From Bacillota bacterium (lineage in GTDB: Bacteria > Bacillota > Clostridia > Lachnospirales > Lachnospiraceae), in the NCBI GenBank assembly GCA_023421075.1, contig JAEZUM010000013.1, forward strand, positions 1 to 64,000: a stretch of 64,000 bases of DNA. The letters run 5' to 3'. Shown piece by piece: positions 1 through 9,001 of this stretch. The notes under the pieces are model-generated. The model saw nothing but the letters and a program-made list of their open reading frames with translations. It ran no database searches and was not told the origin of the DNA. Both the position numbers and the translations under genes were made by a program. Every line of letters begins with the position of its first letter. The stretch's first letter is position 1.

Positions 1-2876
1 TTTGCACCCTGTGCCATTTTAATCTGTATTTCTCTTGCACTAACCAGATATTCACTCGTTACACCGAAGCGTCCGGAAGCTACCTGCTTAATTGCGGAAC
101 ATTTATTTAGTCCGTCCTCGCCGATCTTCAGACGTTCCACACTCTCGCCGCCTTCACCGCTGTTGGACTTTCCACCAAGGCGGTTCATGGCAATTGCCAG
201 AGCCTCATGGGCTTCCTTAGAGATGGAGCCATAACTCATAGCACCGGTCTTAAAGCGCTTTACGATTGATTCAACACTTTCTACTTCCTCAATGGAAACA
301 CCCTGATCCGGATAGGTAATATCCAAAAGACCTCTGAGATTAATCTTCTCCTGCTCTGCAGTAACAGCCTTAGAGTACTCCTTGAACATCTCATAACTTC
401 CGGTACGCGTTGACTGCTGTAAGAGGTGGATCGTCTTCGGATTATACAAATGCTCCTCTTTCCCACTGCGAAGCTTATGAGATCCCGCGCTGTCCATGGT
501 TAGATCCAGTTCTAAGCCCAAGGGATCAAACGCCTTGGAATGAAGTGCATCTACCTGCTCCTCCATATCCTTTAAGGAAATACCACCGACACGACTTACG
601 GTTCCGGTAAAGTATTTATCAATAATCTCCTTACTGATACCAATAGCTTCAAATATCTTAGAACCCTGATAGGATTGAATTGTAGAAATACCCATCTTAG
701 AGGCAATTTTGATGATACCCTTCAGAACTGCCTTATTATAATCATCCACTGCTGCATAATAGTCTTTGTCCAGCATGTTATTGCTGATCAATTGGCGAAT
801 GGTCTCCTGAGCCAGATAAGGGTTAACCGCACAAGCACCATAACCAAGTAAGCAGGCAAAATGATGAACATCTCTCGGCTCTGCACTTTCAACGATCATG
901 GCCAGAGCCGTTCTCTTCTTCGTACGAACCAGGTGCTGCTGCAAGGCAGATACTGCCAGCAGGGAGGGGATTGCTACATGATTCTCATCTACCCCACGAT
1001 CGGAAAGGATCAGGATATTCGCTCCTTCCTTATAGGATCGGTCTGCCTCCAGACAAAGATGATCCAGAGCCTTCTCAAGAGAAGTATTCTTATAATATAT
1101 CATCGGAAGAACATCGACCTTGAAGCCGGGTTTCTTCATATATTTAATCTTAAGTAAGTCCGTATTCGTTAGAATCGGGTTATTTACCTTCAGTACCTTA
1201 CAATTCTCTGCCTTCTCTTCCAGAATATTACCGTCTTCACCAATATAGACTGTAGTTGCGGTTACAACCTCTTCGCGGATCGCATCGATCGGAGGATTGG
1301 TAACCTGAGCAAAAAGCTGCTTAAAGTAGCTGAATAGCGGAGGATTGTTTCCTGATAATACGGGGATTGGAGAATCAACACCCATAGCTGCTGTTGCCTC
1401 CTGGCCGCTTGCTGCCATCGGCAGGATTGTGGTCTTATAATCCTCGAACGTATATCCAAAGGCCTTCTGAAGTCTGGCAAGCTCCTCCTCGCTGTATTCA
1501 ATTACCTTTTTATTTGGAATATGAAGTTCCTTCAACATAACTAAATTACTGTCAAGCCACTCGCCGTAGGGACGTTTCTTAGCATAGCTGTTCTTCAGAT
1601 CCTCATCGTCAATCAGACAGCCTTTGATGGTATCCACCAGAAGCATTTTACCCGGTCGCAGTCTTTCCTTCTTTACAATCTTGTCCGCGGGAATCTCAAG
1701 AACTCCAACCTCGGAAGAAAGGATAAGATGATCATCATTGGTGATATAGTATCTGGAGGGTCTCAGTCCATTACGGTCAAGTACGGCACCCATAATATCA
1801 CCATCGGAGAACAGGATTGAGGCAGGACCGTCCCAAGGCTCCATCATGGTTGCATAGTACTGATAAAAATCAGCTTTCTCTCGGCTGATGGCCGAATCAT
1901 TGCTCCAAGGCTCCGGAATGGTTATCATAACGGCTAGCGGTAGCTCCATTCCACTCATAACCAAGAACTCCAATGTATTATCTAACATAGCGGAGTCAGA
2001 GCCTTCGGTATTCACAACAGGAAGAACCTTATGTAGCTCACCCTTCAAATGCTCTGATTCCATGGTCTCTTCTCTTGCTAACATCTTGTCGGCATTACCG
2101 CGGATGGTATTGATCTCACCATTATGAACAATCAGTCTGTTTGGATGAGCTCTCTGCCAGCTGGGATTCGTATTTGTGGAGAATCTGGAATGAACGATCG
2201 CAATCGCACTCTCATAATTGTCATCCTGCAGATCTTCAAAGAAGAGACGAAGCTGCTTAACCAAGAACATTCCTTTGTAGACGATAGTTCTGCTGGATAA
2301 GGAAACAACATAGGTATTGTCATTGCTTTGTTCAAAGATCCTTCTTGCTATATAGAGCTTACGGTCAAAGTCAAGACCTTTTGCCACATTGGCAGGCTTC
2401 TTAATGAAGCACTGTAGAATATGAGGCATACATTCCACTGCTCTCTCTCCAAGGGTAGCTGGACGTGTAGGAACCTCTCTCCATCCAAGGAACTTCATTC
2501 CCTCTTTCTCAACGATGATTTCGAACATTTTCTTCGCCTGATTGCGGTTTAGTTCATCCTGCGGAAAGAAAAACATACCTACTCCGTATTCTCGTTCTGT
2601 TCCCAAATCAATTCCCAACGGCTTCGTTGCATGCGTAAAAAACTTATGGGATATCTGCAGCAGAATTCCAACACCGTCGCCAGTCTGCCCATTGGCATCC
2701 TTGCCGGCACGATGCTCCAGATTCTCAACAATTTTCAGTGCATTTACTACTGTCTCATGGGTTTTGATTCCCTTCATATGTACAACCGCACCGATACCGC
2801 AATTGTCATGCTCAAAACGCGGGTCATACAGGCCTTGTGGAATTTGTGTGATTTCCTCTCTGATGTTATGCTTCAT
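1..2876 (-). CDS. gltB: Glutamate synthase (GOGAT) large subunit, partial at left edge
   Basis: Large subunit of glutamate synthase, which transfers the amide of glutamine to 2-oxoglutarate to give two glutamates. Only the first 958 codons are present; the gene runs off the left edge. From the ATG at 2874-2876, Cys26 in HDNCGIGAVV is the N-terminal nucleophile of the class II glutaminase domain, so a short propeptide is expected to be cleaved. A mid-gene check (EYSEEELARLQKAFGYTF) and the last residues (SAREIQIKMAQGA, the entry to the FMN-binding synthase domain) are in the same frame. A consensus promoter and a hairpin lie upstream. It pairs functionally with glnA at 24.5 kb. Confidence 0.95.
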   Translation of the reverse strand, partial: MKHNIREEITQIPQGLYDPRFEHDNCGIGAVVHMKGIKTHETVVNALKIVENLEHRAGKDANGQTGDGVGILLQISHKFFTHATKPLGIDLGTEREYGVGMFFFPQDELNRNQAKKMFEIIVEKEGMKFLGWREVPTRPATLGERAVECMPHILQCFIKKPANVAKGLDFDRKLYIARRIFEQSNDNTYVVSLSSRTIVYKGMFLVKQLRLFFEDLQDDNYESAIAIVHSRFSTNTNPSWQRAHPNRLIVHNGEINTIRGNADKMLAREETMESEHLKGELHKVLPVVNTEGSDSAMLDNTLEFLVMSGMELPLAVMITIPEPWSNDSAISREKADFYQYYATMMEPWDGPASILFSDGDIMGAVLDRNGLRPSRYYITNDDHLILSSEVGVLEIPADKIVKKERLRPGKMLLVDTIKGCLIDDEDLKNSYAKKRPYGEWLDSNLVMLKELHIPNKKVIEYSEEELARLQKAFGYTFEDYKTTILPMAASGQEATAAMGVDSPIPVLSGNNPPLFSYFKQLFAQVTNPPIDAIREEVVTATTVYIGEDGNILEEKAENCKVLKVNNPILTNTDLLKIKYMKKPGFKVDVLPMIYYKNTSLEKALDHLCLEADRSYKEGANILILSDRGVDENHVAIPSLLAVSALQQHLVRTKKRTALAMIVESAEPRDVHHFACLLGYGACAVNPYLAQETIRQLISNNMLDKDYYAAVDDYNKAVLKGIIKIASKMGISTIQSYQGSKIFEAIGISKEIIDKYFTGTVSRVGGISLKDMEEQVDALHSKAFDPLGLELDLTMDSAGSHKLRSGKEEHLYNPKTIHLLQQSTRTGSYEMFKEYSKAVTAEQEKINLRGLLDITYPDQGVSIEEVESVESIVKRFKTGAMSYGSISKEAHEALAIAMNRLGGKSNSGEGGESVERLKIGEDGLNKCSAIKQVASGRFGVTSEYLVSAREIQIKMAQGA

Positions 2877-2934
2877 ACTTACCTACATCCTTTTCTTTTA
2901 TTGTTCACAACGATTGTCTTCTAACATACCACAA

Positions 2935-2978
2935 AGGGCGCTTTTAGGCTTACCAAATGATAAGTCTAAAAACGCCCT
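2935..2978 (-). promoter_or_regulatory. Long hairpin at the 5' end of the gltB leader
   Basis: Two 18-nt arms (AGGGCG... and ...CGCCCT) pair with only a G-U and one mismatch around an 8-nt loop. The hairpin begins roughly 9 nt after the predicted start of the gltB transcript. On the gltB strand it is followed by only three U, so a strong terminator is doubtful; mRNA stabilisation or protein-dependent attenuation are alternatives. The opposite strand has a better T-run, but no gene reads into it from that side. Confidence 0.5.
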
Positions 2979-2993
2979 CGTTTTATTGCGTTG

Positions 2994-3022
2994 ATTATAA
3001 TATATAATTATGCATAATGCAA
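2994..3022 (-). promoter_or_regulatory. Sigma-A type promoter of gltB
   Basis: On the minus strand, -35 TTGCAT (3017-3022) and -10 TATAAT (2994-2999) are separated by exactly 17 bp. Transcription would start near 2987, about 110 bp before the gltB ATG. Confidence 0.6.
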
Positions 3023-3178
3023 GTATATTTTCTACAAAATTTTTATGAAAAGTTAATTTTTTAAATAATAAATAATTTATACCTAATTAATTAAGGTTCT
3101 GCCATTTATTTTGTTAACAATATTAAGTTTGAATGCAACCCTTCCATCATTTGACCCAAAGCAATTCGTGAGGTATTA

Positions 3179-3206
3179 TAAACTAATGGGAATAAGCAGT
3201 CGATAT
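3179..3206 (+). promoter_or_regulatory. Possible sigma-D (flagellar) promoter for the FliK-like gene
   Basis: TAAA at 3179-3182 and GTCGATAT at 3199-3206 resemble the motility sigma factor consensus TAAA-N15-GCCGATAT, with a 16 bp spacer and one mismatch in the -10. It ends 60 bp before the chosen start codon. A flagellar sigma site fits the predicted product. Confidence 0.4.
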
Positions 3207-3265
3207 AATAATTGTATGGATTACTTTCGCATGATTTCACTGAAGTTTTAAGGAAGGGGCCGATT

Positions 3266-5107
3266 ATGGACATTAACCAATCATCACTTTCAAGATCAAA
3301 ACTGAATAAGCCGGGAATTGCCCGCTCTGCCTCCGAGAATAAAGCAATTACAGAAGCTAATACCCGCAAGGAGGTTCAAGGATCACAGCAATCCTCCATA
3401 AAACAACCGGATCTGGCAAATGGACAAATCATAAAAGGGCAAATCATCGATCACAGATATCATGAAGTCAAGATTCAGTTGGAACCGAGTAAACAGATCG
3501 TTAATGCGAAGTTATCCGGTGATGTTCCCCTTTCGATCGGTCATGAGGCACAGTTTATTGTAACCGAGGATGGCTCTGATCGTCTAGTCCTTAAATATTT
3601 ACCGGATGTTGCTTCTCCTTCTGAGGCAACAATTCAGAAGGCACTCACTGCCTCGGGTCTTCCAATGAATGATCGCAACCGAGCTATTGTAGAAGAGCTT
3701 TTAAAACATACTCTTCCCGTGGACAAACAGACCCTTCAGACCTTGATACGTCTATCCCATACCAACCGGGAAGCCTCTCCTCTGACCCTGGTTCTAATGT
3801 ATAAAAACAATATTCCCATGACACAGGAGAATATCAGACAGTTCGAAGCTTATCAAAACGGAACCAGTCACCTCTTGAATGATATCCAGTTGGTCACAAA
3901 GGAGCTTGCCAAGCTGTTTCAGACCGAAGTCCAGCCCCTGCATTCTGATGCATTAACGGACCAACCAACAAAGGTTAACCCTGCCTATCACCAGGCCCTT
4001 ACGATCAATAATGAGATACTTGATATTCTACAGAGTAATCGCAGCTTCTCCGATCGGCTTCCAGGCTCAGTCGCCGATAACTTGTCCTCACTTATAGCTC
4101 AGGTGAAACAGGGAAACATGACACTTGAAGAAACGGTAAAGCTTATGAAAGCTAACTATCCTGACTTAGAACAATTACTTTCAACAGAGCTAAGCCAGAT
4201 CGTGCCAACCCTGAATAACAAAGAACAAACCGCTTCCATTCCTGATATCCTAACGAATCTAATAAAACAGCTTACACCGCCAAATAATGAAATAAGACCT
4301 CTTCCCGACCTGATAAATTCCAAGGACCTGGCTTCATTAACCAATCTCCTTCGGTCAATGCCCTCATTAAGTCAGCTTGCAGATCAGGTGGTGGAGGGAT
4401 CAATCACGACCGGAGAACTCTTCCATAAATTACAGGAAATCCTGCCACAAATGGAACCCTCAGATGTCAATCTCCTTCTTACTTCGCCACAATACCGGAC
4501 TCTCCTGGAGATTGCGTTTCATGATAAATGGACGATTACACCGGAGAAGCTTGCAGATAAAGCGGCTCTTAGAGAGCTCTATGAGAATCTTCGTGAAGAT
4601 ATGGAACAGCTTTCAGCCTTATCAAAGCTGGTAACATCTTCGAACGAAGAGCCACGCCTCCAAGAACCGACGAAAAACCTGCAGGATAATCTTCGATTCA
4701 TGCAGAATTTGAACGAGATGTTCACCTATCTGCAGCTGCCGCTTCAAATGAGGAACCAGGACGTTCATAGTGAATTATATGTCTTTACACGAAAGAAAGC
4801 CCTACAGAGCAAAGAAGACCTCAGTGTTCTTCTTCATCTGGATATGACTAACCTCGGCTCCATGAATATTCACATCCGCATGAATCACAATAATGTACTG
4901 GCTAAGTTTTATATGGATAATTCGGAATCAAAGAACCTGATCTCCGAATTTATGCCATCTCTCTCCGAGGCACTGGGCAAAAAAGGATATCATCTGCAAA
5001 GCGAGGTTGTCGCGTCTTATGAGAAAATAGATTTTAGCAAAGATTTTATTGAGGATAATAGTGTGGAAGGTGAGTTAAAACGCTATACCTTTGATATCCG
5101 AACTTGA
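3266..5107 (+). CDS. FliK-like flagellar hook-length control family protein, orphan
   Basis: A 613-residue protein with a long, Gln/Ser/Leu-rich, helix-prone N-terminal region and a C-terminal block (about the last 120 residues) that resembles the FliK C-terminal domain, including LHLDMTNLGSMNIHIRMNHN, the pattern where FliK binds the export gate. FliK measures hook length and switches flagellar export specificity. The ATG at 3266 is preferred over an in-frame start at 3212 because AAGGAAGGGG lies 6 nt upstream. It is not in a flagellar operon; its neighbours are gltB and a convergent PilZ gene. It may be an accessory FliK paralogue. The family call rests on the C-terminus only. Confidence 0.6.
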   Translation: MDINQSSLSRSKLNKPGIARSASENKAITEANTRKEVQGSQQSSIKQPDLANGQIIKGQIIDHRYHEVKIQLEPSKQIVNAKLSGDVPLSIGHEAQFIVTEDGSDRLVLKYLPDVASPSEATIQKALTASGLPMNDRNRAIVEELLKHTLPVDKQTLQTLIRLSHTNREASPLTLVLMYKNNIPMTQENIRQFEAYQNGTSHLLNDIQLVTKELAKLFQTEVQPLHSDALTDQPTKVNPAYHQALTINNEILDILQSNRSFSDRLPGSVADNLSSLIAQVKQGNMTLEETVKLMKANYPDLEQLLSTELSQIVPTLNNKEQTASIPDILTNLIKQLTPPNNEIRPLPDLINSKDLASLTNLLRSMPSLSQLADQVVEGSITTGELFHKLQEILPQMEPSDVNLLLTSPQYRTLLEIAFHDKWTITPEKLADKAALRELYENLREDMEQLSALSKLVTSSNEEPRLQEPTKNLQDNLRFMQNLNEMFTYLQLPLQMRNQDVHSELYVFTRKKALQSKEDLSVLLHLDMTNLGSMNIHIRMNHNNVLAKFYMDNSESKNLISEFMPSLSEALGKKGYHLQSEVVASYEKIDFSKDFIEDNSVEGELKRYTFDIRT

Positions 5108-5179
5108 TTACTGGCTGCCGGTAAGGTTCCTATTGGTAAAATGTATTTCGATTTAATCGTATACACCGGGCATTTTAGA

Positions 5180-5219
5180 AAGGATGGGTCCTATTCTTAT
5201 TAAGAATAAGCCCATCCTT
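5180..5219. terminator. Convergent terminator between FliK-like and PilZ genes
   Basis: AAGGATGGG (5180-5188) pairs with CCCATCCTT (5211-5219); the loop contains a second small AT hairpin. It lies between the two convergent stop codons and could act in both directions, although its T-tracts are short. Confidence 0.6.
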
Positions 5220-5254
5220 ATTTGTATTACTGTTATTAAAATAAATATACCCTA

Positions 5255-5605
5255 CTAATTTGACTCTTGAATTCTCTTATCATAATCATCAAATACATAG
5301 GACAGAACATCTGCCATTCCGACAAACTCGCAACCATAGATGATTTCATCTCCATCCTCCTGGGAACGGATGATCTCAACTACAGAATGTAAGGTATCCT
5401 CTGTACCCAGATTAATATTAGCATTAAAATAAAAACCAATTGGCAAAACACTCTTAGTACGAAATCCGATTCCCGTTTGCGATACATTAACCACTTCAAT
5501 GGGTGCATGCAGGTCACTTACCTGAACATGGTCCTGCTTATATAAATTACATATCTCAAGTGTAAGTGTTACCGGCAGCCTTTTTGCTTTTCTTCTCTCT
5601 TCCAC
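5255..5605 (-). CDS. PilZ domain protein (c-di-GMP receptor)
   Basis: A 116-residue single-domain PilZ protein. The RxxxR motif is at the N-terminus (R5-K-A-K-R9) and the second binding motif reads NVSQTG near residue 40, so both c-di-GMP contacts are kept. PilZ proteins switch motility, secretion or adhesion when c-di-GMP is bound. The start is GTG (5603-5605), with GGAGGG placed 6 nt upstream. A consensus promoter lies just upstream and the gene is convergent with the FliK-like gene, so both may belong to motility control. Confidence 0.85.
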   Translation of the reverse strand: MEERRKAKRLPVTLTLEICNLYKQDHVQVSDLHAPIEVVNVSQTGIGFRTKSVLPIGFYFNANINLGTEDTLHSVVEIIRSQEDGDEIIYGCEFVGMADVLSYVFDDYDKRIQESN

Positions 5606-5651
5606 AGTATACCCTCCGATTACATAATTTTTATCGTTTTATTCTTCCTAT

Positions 5652-5680
5652 ATTATAACTGAATGAAAAAAGATATACAA
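5652..5680 (-). promoter_or_regulatory. Sigma-A type promoter of the PilZ gene
   Basis: Minus strand: -35 TTGTAT (5675-5680), 17 bp spacer, -10 TATAAT (5652-5657), about 50 bp before the GTG start. Confidence 0.55.
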
Positions 5681-5720
5681 TCAAAAATTACATAAAACGT
5701 CACAGGCACTGTAAAATACT

Positions 5721-7157
5721 TTACATCGCATCCAGTATTTCCTTCACCAACTGATTGATCTTACCCGGATCTGCTTTTCCCTTCATCTCCTTCATGGCCT
5801 GACCAACCAAAAAGCCCATCGCCTTCGTCTTGCCACTCTTATAATCAGTCACTGATTGGGGACTGTCAGCGATTATTTTCTCTACCGTAGTCCGAAGGAG
5901 TCCATCATCGCTTACCATACCAAGACCGTGCTTCTCAACATAGGCCTCCGGGTCCACGTTCTCCTTAAACATCTTCTCGAATACTTCTTTTGCTACGGTA
6001 CGATTAATTTTATTACCATCCACTAATCCGATCAGTTTGGCTAACTGAGAGGATGTAAAGATTATCTCCTCCGCTTCCATCTCCTGCTCCTTGAGTAGTC
6101 GCATTGTCTCGACCATCAGCCAATTGGAGACTTCTTTCGGTTTGCCACAGATTGCAACGGTCTCCTCAAAGAGATCTGCCAGATGCTTGGATCCTGTTAT
6201 AATGGAAGCATCGTAAGCCGGGATGTCAAATTCCTTCTCATAGCGCAGCATCTTCTCTGCCCGAAGCTCCGGCTGACGCGCCTTAATATTCGATAACCAT
6301 TCGTCACTGATCTCAATCGGTGGAAGATCCGGTTCCGGAAAATATCGATAATCCTGCGCATCCTCCTTGGATCGCATCGCAAAACTGGTATCCTTATTAT
6401 CATCCCAGCGTCTTGTCTCCTGAACTACCTTCTTACCATCCTCAAGCAGCTCGATCTGACGTTTTCTCTCTCCCTCGATTGCTCTGGCGATTGCTTTGAA
6501 GGAGTTCATATTCTTCATCTCTGTTCTGGTTCCGAATTCCTTTGCGCCAACCTCACGTACCGACAGATTGATGTCGGCTCGAAGGGATCCCTCCTGCATC
6601 TTACAGTCCGATACCCCAAGATATTGAAGAATTAATCGTAATTTATCCAGGTAAGCAACTACTTCCTCCTTCGATCGCATATCCGGTTCGCTGACGATCT
6701 CAATCAAAGGAACACCACAACGATTATAATCCACAAGGGTGCAATCCTCCCAAGGGTCATGTACCAACTTACCCGCATCCTCCTCCATGTGTATTTCATG
6801 GATTCGAATGGTTTTCTTACCTGCTTCTGTCTCGATCTCAATACCACCATCGCGGCAGATCGGCAGATAGAGCTGAGAGATCTGATATGCCTTCGGTAGA
6901 TCCGGATAGAAATAATTCTTACGGTCAAATTTACAGCGTTGTGTAATCGAGCAATTCAAAGCCAGGCCTGCTGCCATAGCAAATTCCACTACCTGCTTAT
7001 TGAGAACCGGAAGTGTTCCCGGCATACCTGTGCAGACAGGGCAGCAATGGGTATTCGGATCCCCTCCGAACTGTGTCGTACAGCCACAGAAAATCTTACT
7101 CTTTGTAGCAAGCTCAACATGAACCTCCAAACCAATGACGGTCTCATATGCTTTCAT
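5721..7157 (-). CDS. gatB: Asp/Glu-tRNA(Asn/Gln) amidotransferase subunit B
   Basis: GatB (478 residues) binds the misacylated tRNA and phosphorylates and amidates the Asp or Glu, using ammonia channelled from GatA. Zinc-type cysteines sit at C24/C26 and C38/C39/C42 (HCCPVCTGMPG), and the C-terminal YqeY-like tRNA-binding tail (KAMGFLVGQAMKEMKGKADP) is complete. Start ATG with AAGGAGG inside the end of gatA; the two genes are 3 bp apart. Last gene of the T-box controlled operon aspS-gatC-gatA-gatB. Confidence 0.97.
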   Translation of the reverse strand: MKAYETVIGLEVHVELATKSKIFCGCTTQFGGDPNTHCCPVCTGMPGTLPVLNKQVVEFAMAAGLALNCSITQRCKFDRKNYFYPDLPKAYQISQLYLPICRDGGIEIETEAGKKTIRIHEIHMEEDAGKLVHDPWEDCTLVDYNRCGVPLIEIVSEPDMRSKEEVVAYLDKLRLILQYLGVSDCKMQEGSLRADINLSVREVGAKEFGTRTEMKNMNSFKAIARAIEGERKRQIELLEDGKKVVQETRRWDDNKDTSFAMRSKEDAQDYRYFPEPDLPPIEISDEWLSNIKARQPELRAEKMLRYEKEFDIPAYDASIITGSKHLADLFEETVAICGKPKEVSNWLMVETMRLLKEQEMEAEEIIFTSSQLAKLIGLVDGNKINRTVAKEVFEKMFKENVDPEAYVEKHGLGMVSDDGLLRTTVEKIIADSPQSVTDYKSGKTKAMGFLVGQAMKEMKGKADPGKINQLVKEILDAM

Positions 7158-7160
7158 GGG

Positions 7161-8645
7161 CTATGCCTCCTTTCCCTGTGCTGTAAGTGTTAACGGTCGC
7201 TCATAGACATACGTCTGCTCAAAGCTATATGCAGCGCGGATAATGTCCTTCTCACCAAAATGCTTTCCGATCAGCTGCAATCCGATCGGAAGTCCTTTTG
7301 AATCTCTTCCGCACGGAAGGCTTACTGCCGGTAAACCGGCCAGGTTCACGGATACGGTATAGATATCGGATAGATACATCTTCAGTGGATCGGATAAGCT
7401 CTCACCAAGCCCTGGAGCTGTCTGGGGTGCAGTTGGTCCTAAGATGATATCGTATTTTTCAAAGGCTTTACGAAAGCCCTCATTTATAATAGCTCTCACC
7501 TTTAAGGCTTTGTTGTAAAAGGCATCATAATAACCTGAGCTTAATACAAAGGCTCCGATCATCATTCTGCGCTTCACTTCATTTCCGAAGCCTTCGGTTC
7601 TGGATTTCTTATAGACATCCTGTAATCCGTCAAATTCGGGTGTGCGATAACCGTATTTTACACCGTCGAAACGAGATAAGTTAGAGCTGGCTTCTGCACA
7701 GGCAATTACGTAATAGGAAGGAACGGCATATTCTACCGAGTGGAGTTCAAACTCCTCCACGATAGCTCCTCCCTTCCGAAAGTTCTCCGCGGCATTCATG
7801 ATACTTATTTTAACTTCTTCCTCAATTCCATCTCCAAGGTAATCCTTTGGAATACCGATTCTCATTCCCTTCACATCATTGATTAAAGCTTCGGTATATC
7901 GATAACATTCCTGTGACACGGAAGTGGAATCCTTCGCGTCATGTCCTGAGATAACCTCAAGAGCTGCTGCACAATCCGATATATTTCTTCCGATGGTTCC
8001 GATCTGATCGAGTGAGGAAGCATATGCAATGAGACCATAGCGGGAAACCGTTCCATAGGTTGGTTTTATTCCTGTTACACCACAGTATCCGGCAGGCTGA
8101 CGGATGGAACCACCCGTATCAGAGCCCAGAGCATAAAATGCCTCCTCAGCAGCAACCGCAGCAGCAGAACCGCCGCTGGAGCCACCGGGTACACATTTTT
8201 TATCCCAAGGGTTCTTCGTCTCTCCAAAGAAAGAGGTTTCTGTGGTGCTGCCCATAGCGAATTCATCCATATTTGTCTTACCGATGATTACAGCCCCTGC
8301 CTTCTTTAATCTTTCGATCACAGTTGCATCATAGGTCGGTTCAAAATTATATAATATTTTCGAGGCACAGGTGGTCTTCACACCCTTGGTACAGATATTA
8401 TCCTTAACCGCCATCGGCACACCGGCCAGTGGTGAATCCATAAGCTCCCCGTTATCGATTCTTCTCTGCACCTCTTTCGCCTGTGCATAGGCTTCGTCTT
8501 CAAGCACCGTAATATAGCATCCATATTCCGGATCCCTTTGTTTAATAATTTCAAGCTGCGCTGTTACTGCATCGGCAACGGATATTTCCTTCGCTTTAAT
8601 CCTTCTGCCAAGCTCCAGTGCAGACAATGACGCAATATCCTTCAT
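7161..8645 (-). CDS. gatA: Asp/Glu-tRNA amidotransferase subunit A (glutaminase)
   Basis: GatA (494 residues) hydrolyses glutamine and supplies ammonia to GatB. It belongs to the amidase signature family; the catalytic triad appears as K81 (AVKDN), cis-Ser156 (GGSSGGSAAAVA) and nucleophile Ser180 (GSDTGGSIRQPA). ATG start with GGAGG 7 nt upstream. It follows gatC after 53 bp and precedes gatB by 3 bp, the standard clostridial order. Confidence 0.97.
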   Translation of the reverse strand: MKDIASLSALELGRRIKAKEISVADAVTAQLEIIKQRDPEYGCYITVLEDEAYAQAKEVQRRIDNGELMDSPLAGVPMAVKDNICTKGVKTTCASKILYNFEPTYDATVIERLKKAGAVIIGKTNMDEFAMGSTTETSFFGETKNPWDKKCVPGGSSGGSAAAVAAEEAFYALGSDTGGSIRQPAGYCGVTGIKPTYGTVSRYGLIAYASSLDQIGTIGRNISDCAAALEVISGHDAKDSTSVSQECYRYTEALINDVKGMRIGIPKDYLGDGIEEEVKISIMNAAENFRKGGAIVEEFELHSVEYAVPSYYVIACAEASSNLSRFDGVKYGYRTPEFDGLQDVYKKSRTEGFGNEVKRRMMIGAFVLSSGYYDAFYNKALKVRAIINEGFRKAFEKYDIILGPTAPQTAPGLGESLSDPLKMYLSDIYTVSVNLAGLPAVSLPCGRDSKGLPIGLQLIGKHFGEKDIIRAAYSFEQTYVYERPLTLTAQGKEA

Positions 8646-8698
8646 ATTATAGCCTCCATCTTAAGCTTTATTATTTCGATTGGTTGATTCGTTTTTCC

Positions 8699-8986
8699 TT
8701 ACTCAACGGTCTTAGGTACTGCAAAGCTTCCTTCGATTCGCTTCGGCGCATTCTTTAGCAGCTCCTCCCGATTATCCTGATTGGTTACCTCATCCTCACG
8801 AAATACATTTTTCACAGGCAGAACATGTGACATCGGTTCGACCCCATCCGTATCCAAACCATTCATCGTCTCTATATATTCCAGAATATGATCCAAATCC
8901 CTTGCCGCTTTCTCCTTTTCCTCTTCCGAGACGCTCAGCTTAGCAAGTGCAGCCACATATTTTACTGTTTCTTCCGTTATCTTCAT
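8699..8986 (-). CDS. gatC: Asp/Glu-tRNA amidotransferase subunit C
   Basis: GatC (95 residues) is the small strap subunit that holds GatA and GatB together. Typical features are the N-terminal [18 protein letters not shown] helix and the EPMSHVLPV stretch. The start ATG has AAGGAGG 8 nt upstream. It lies 15 bp downstream of aspS in the same operon. Confidence 0.95.
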   Translation of the reverse strand: MKITEETVKYVAALAKLSVSEEEKEKAARDLDHILEYIETMNGLDTDGVEPMSHVLPVKNVFREDEVTNQDNREELLKNAPKRIEGSFAVPKTVE

Positions 8987-9001
8987 ATATAATACCTCCT
9001 T

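Noticed and set aside
861..1157. Open frame of 98 codons on the plus strand
   Set aside because: It lies antisense within gltB, which has clear motifs in the minus frame; no RBS.
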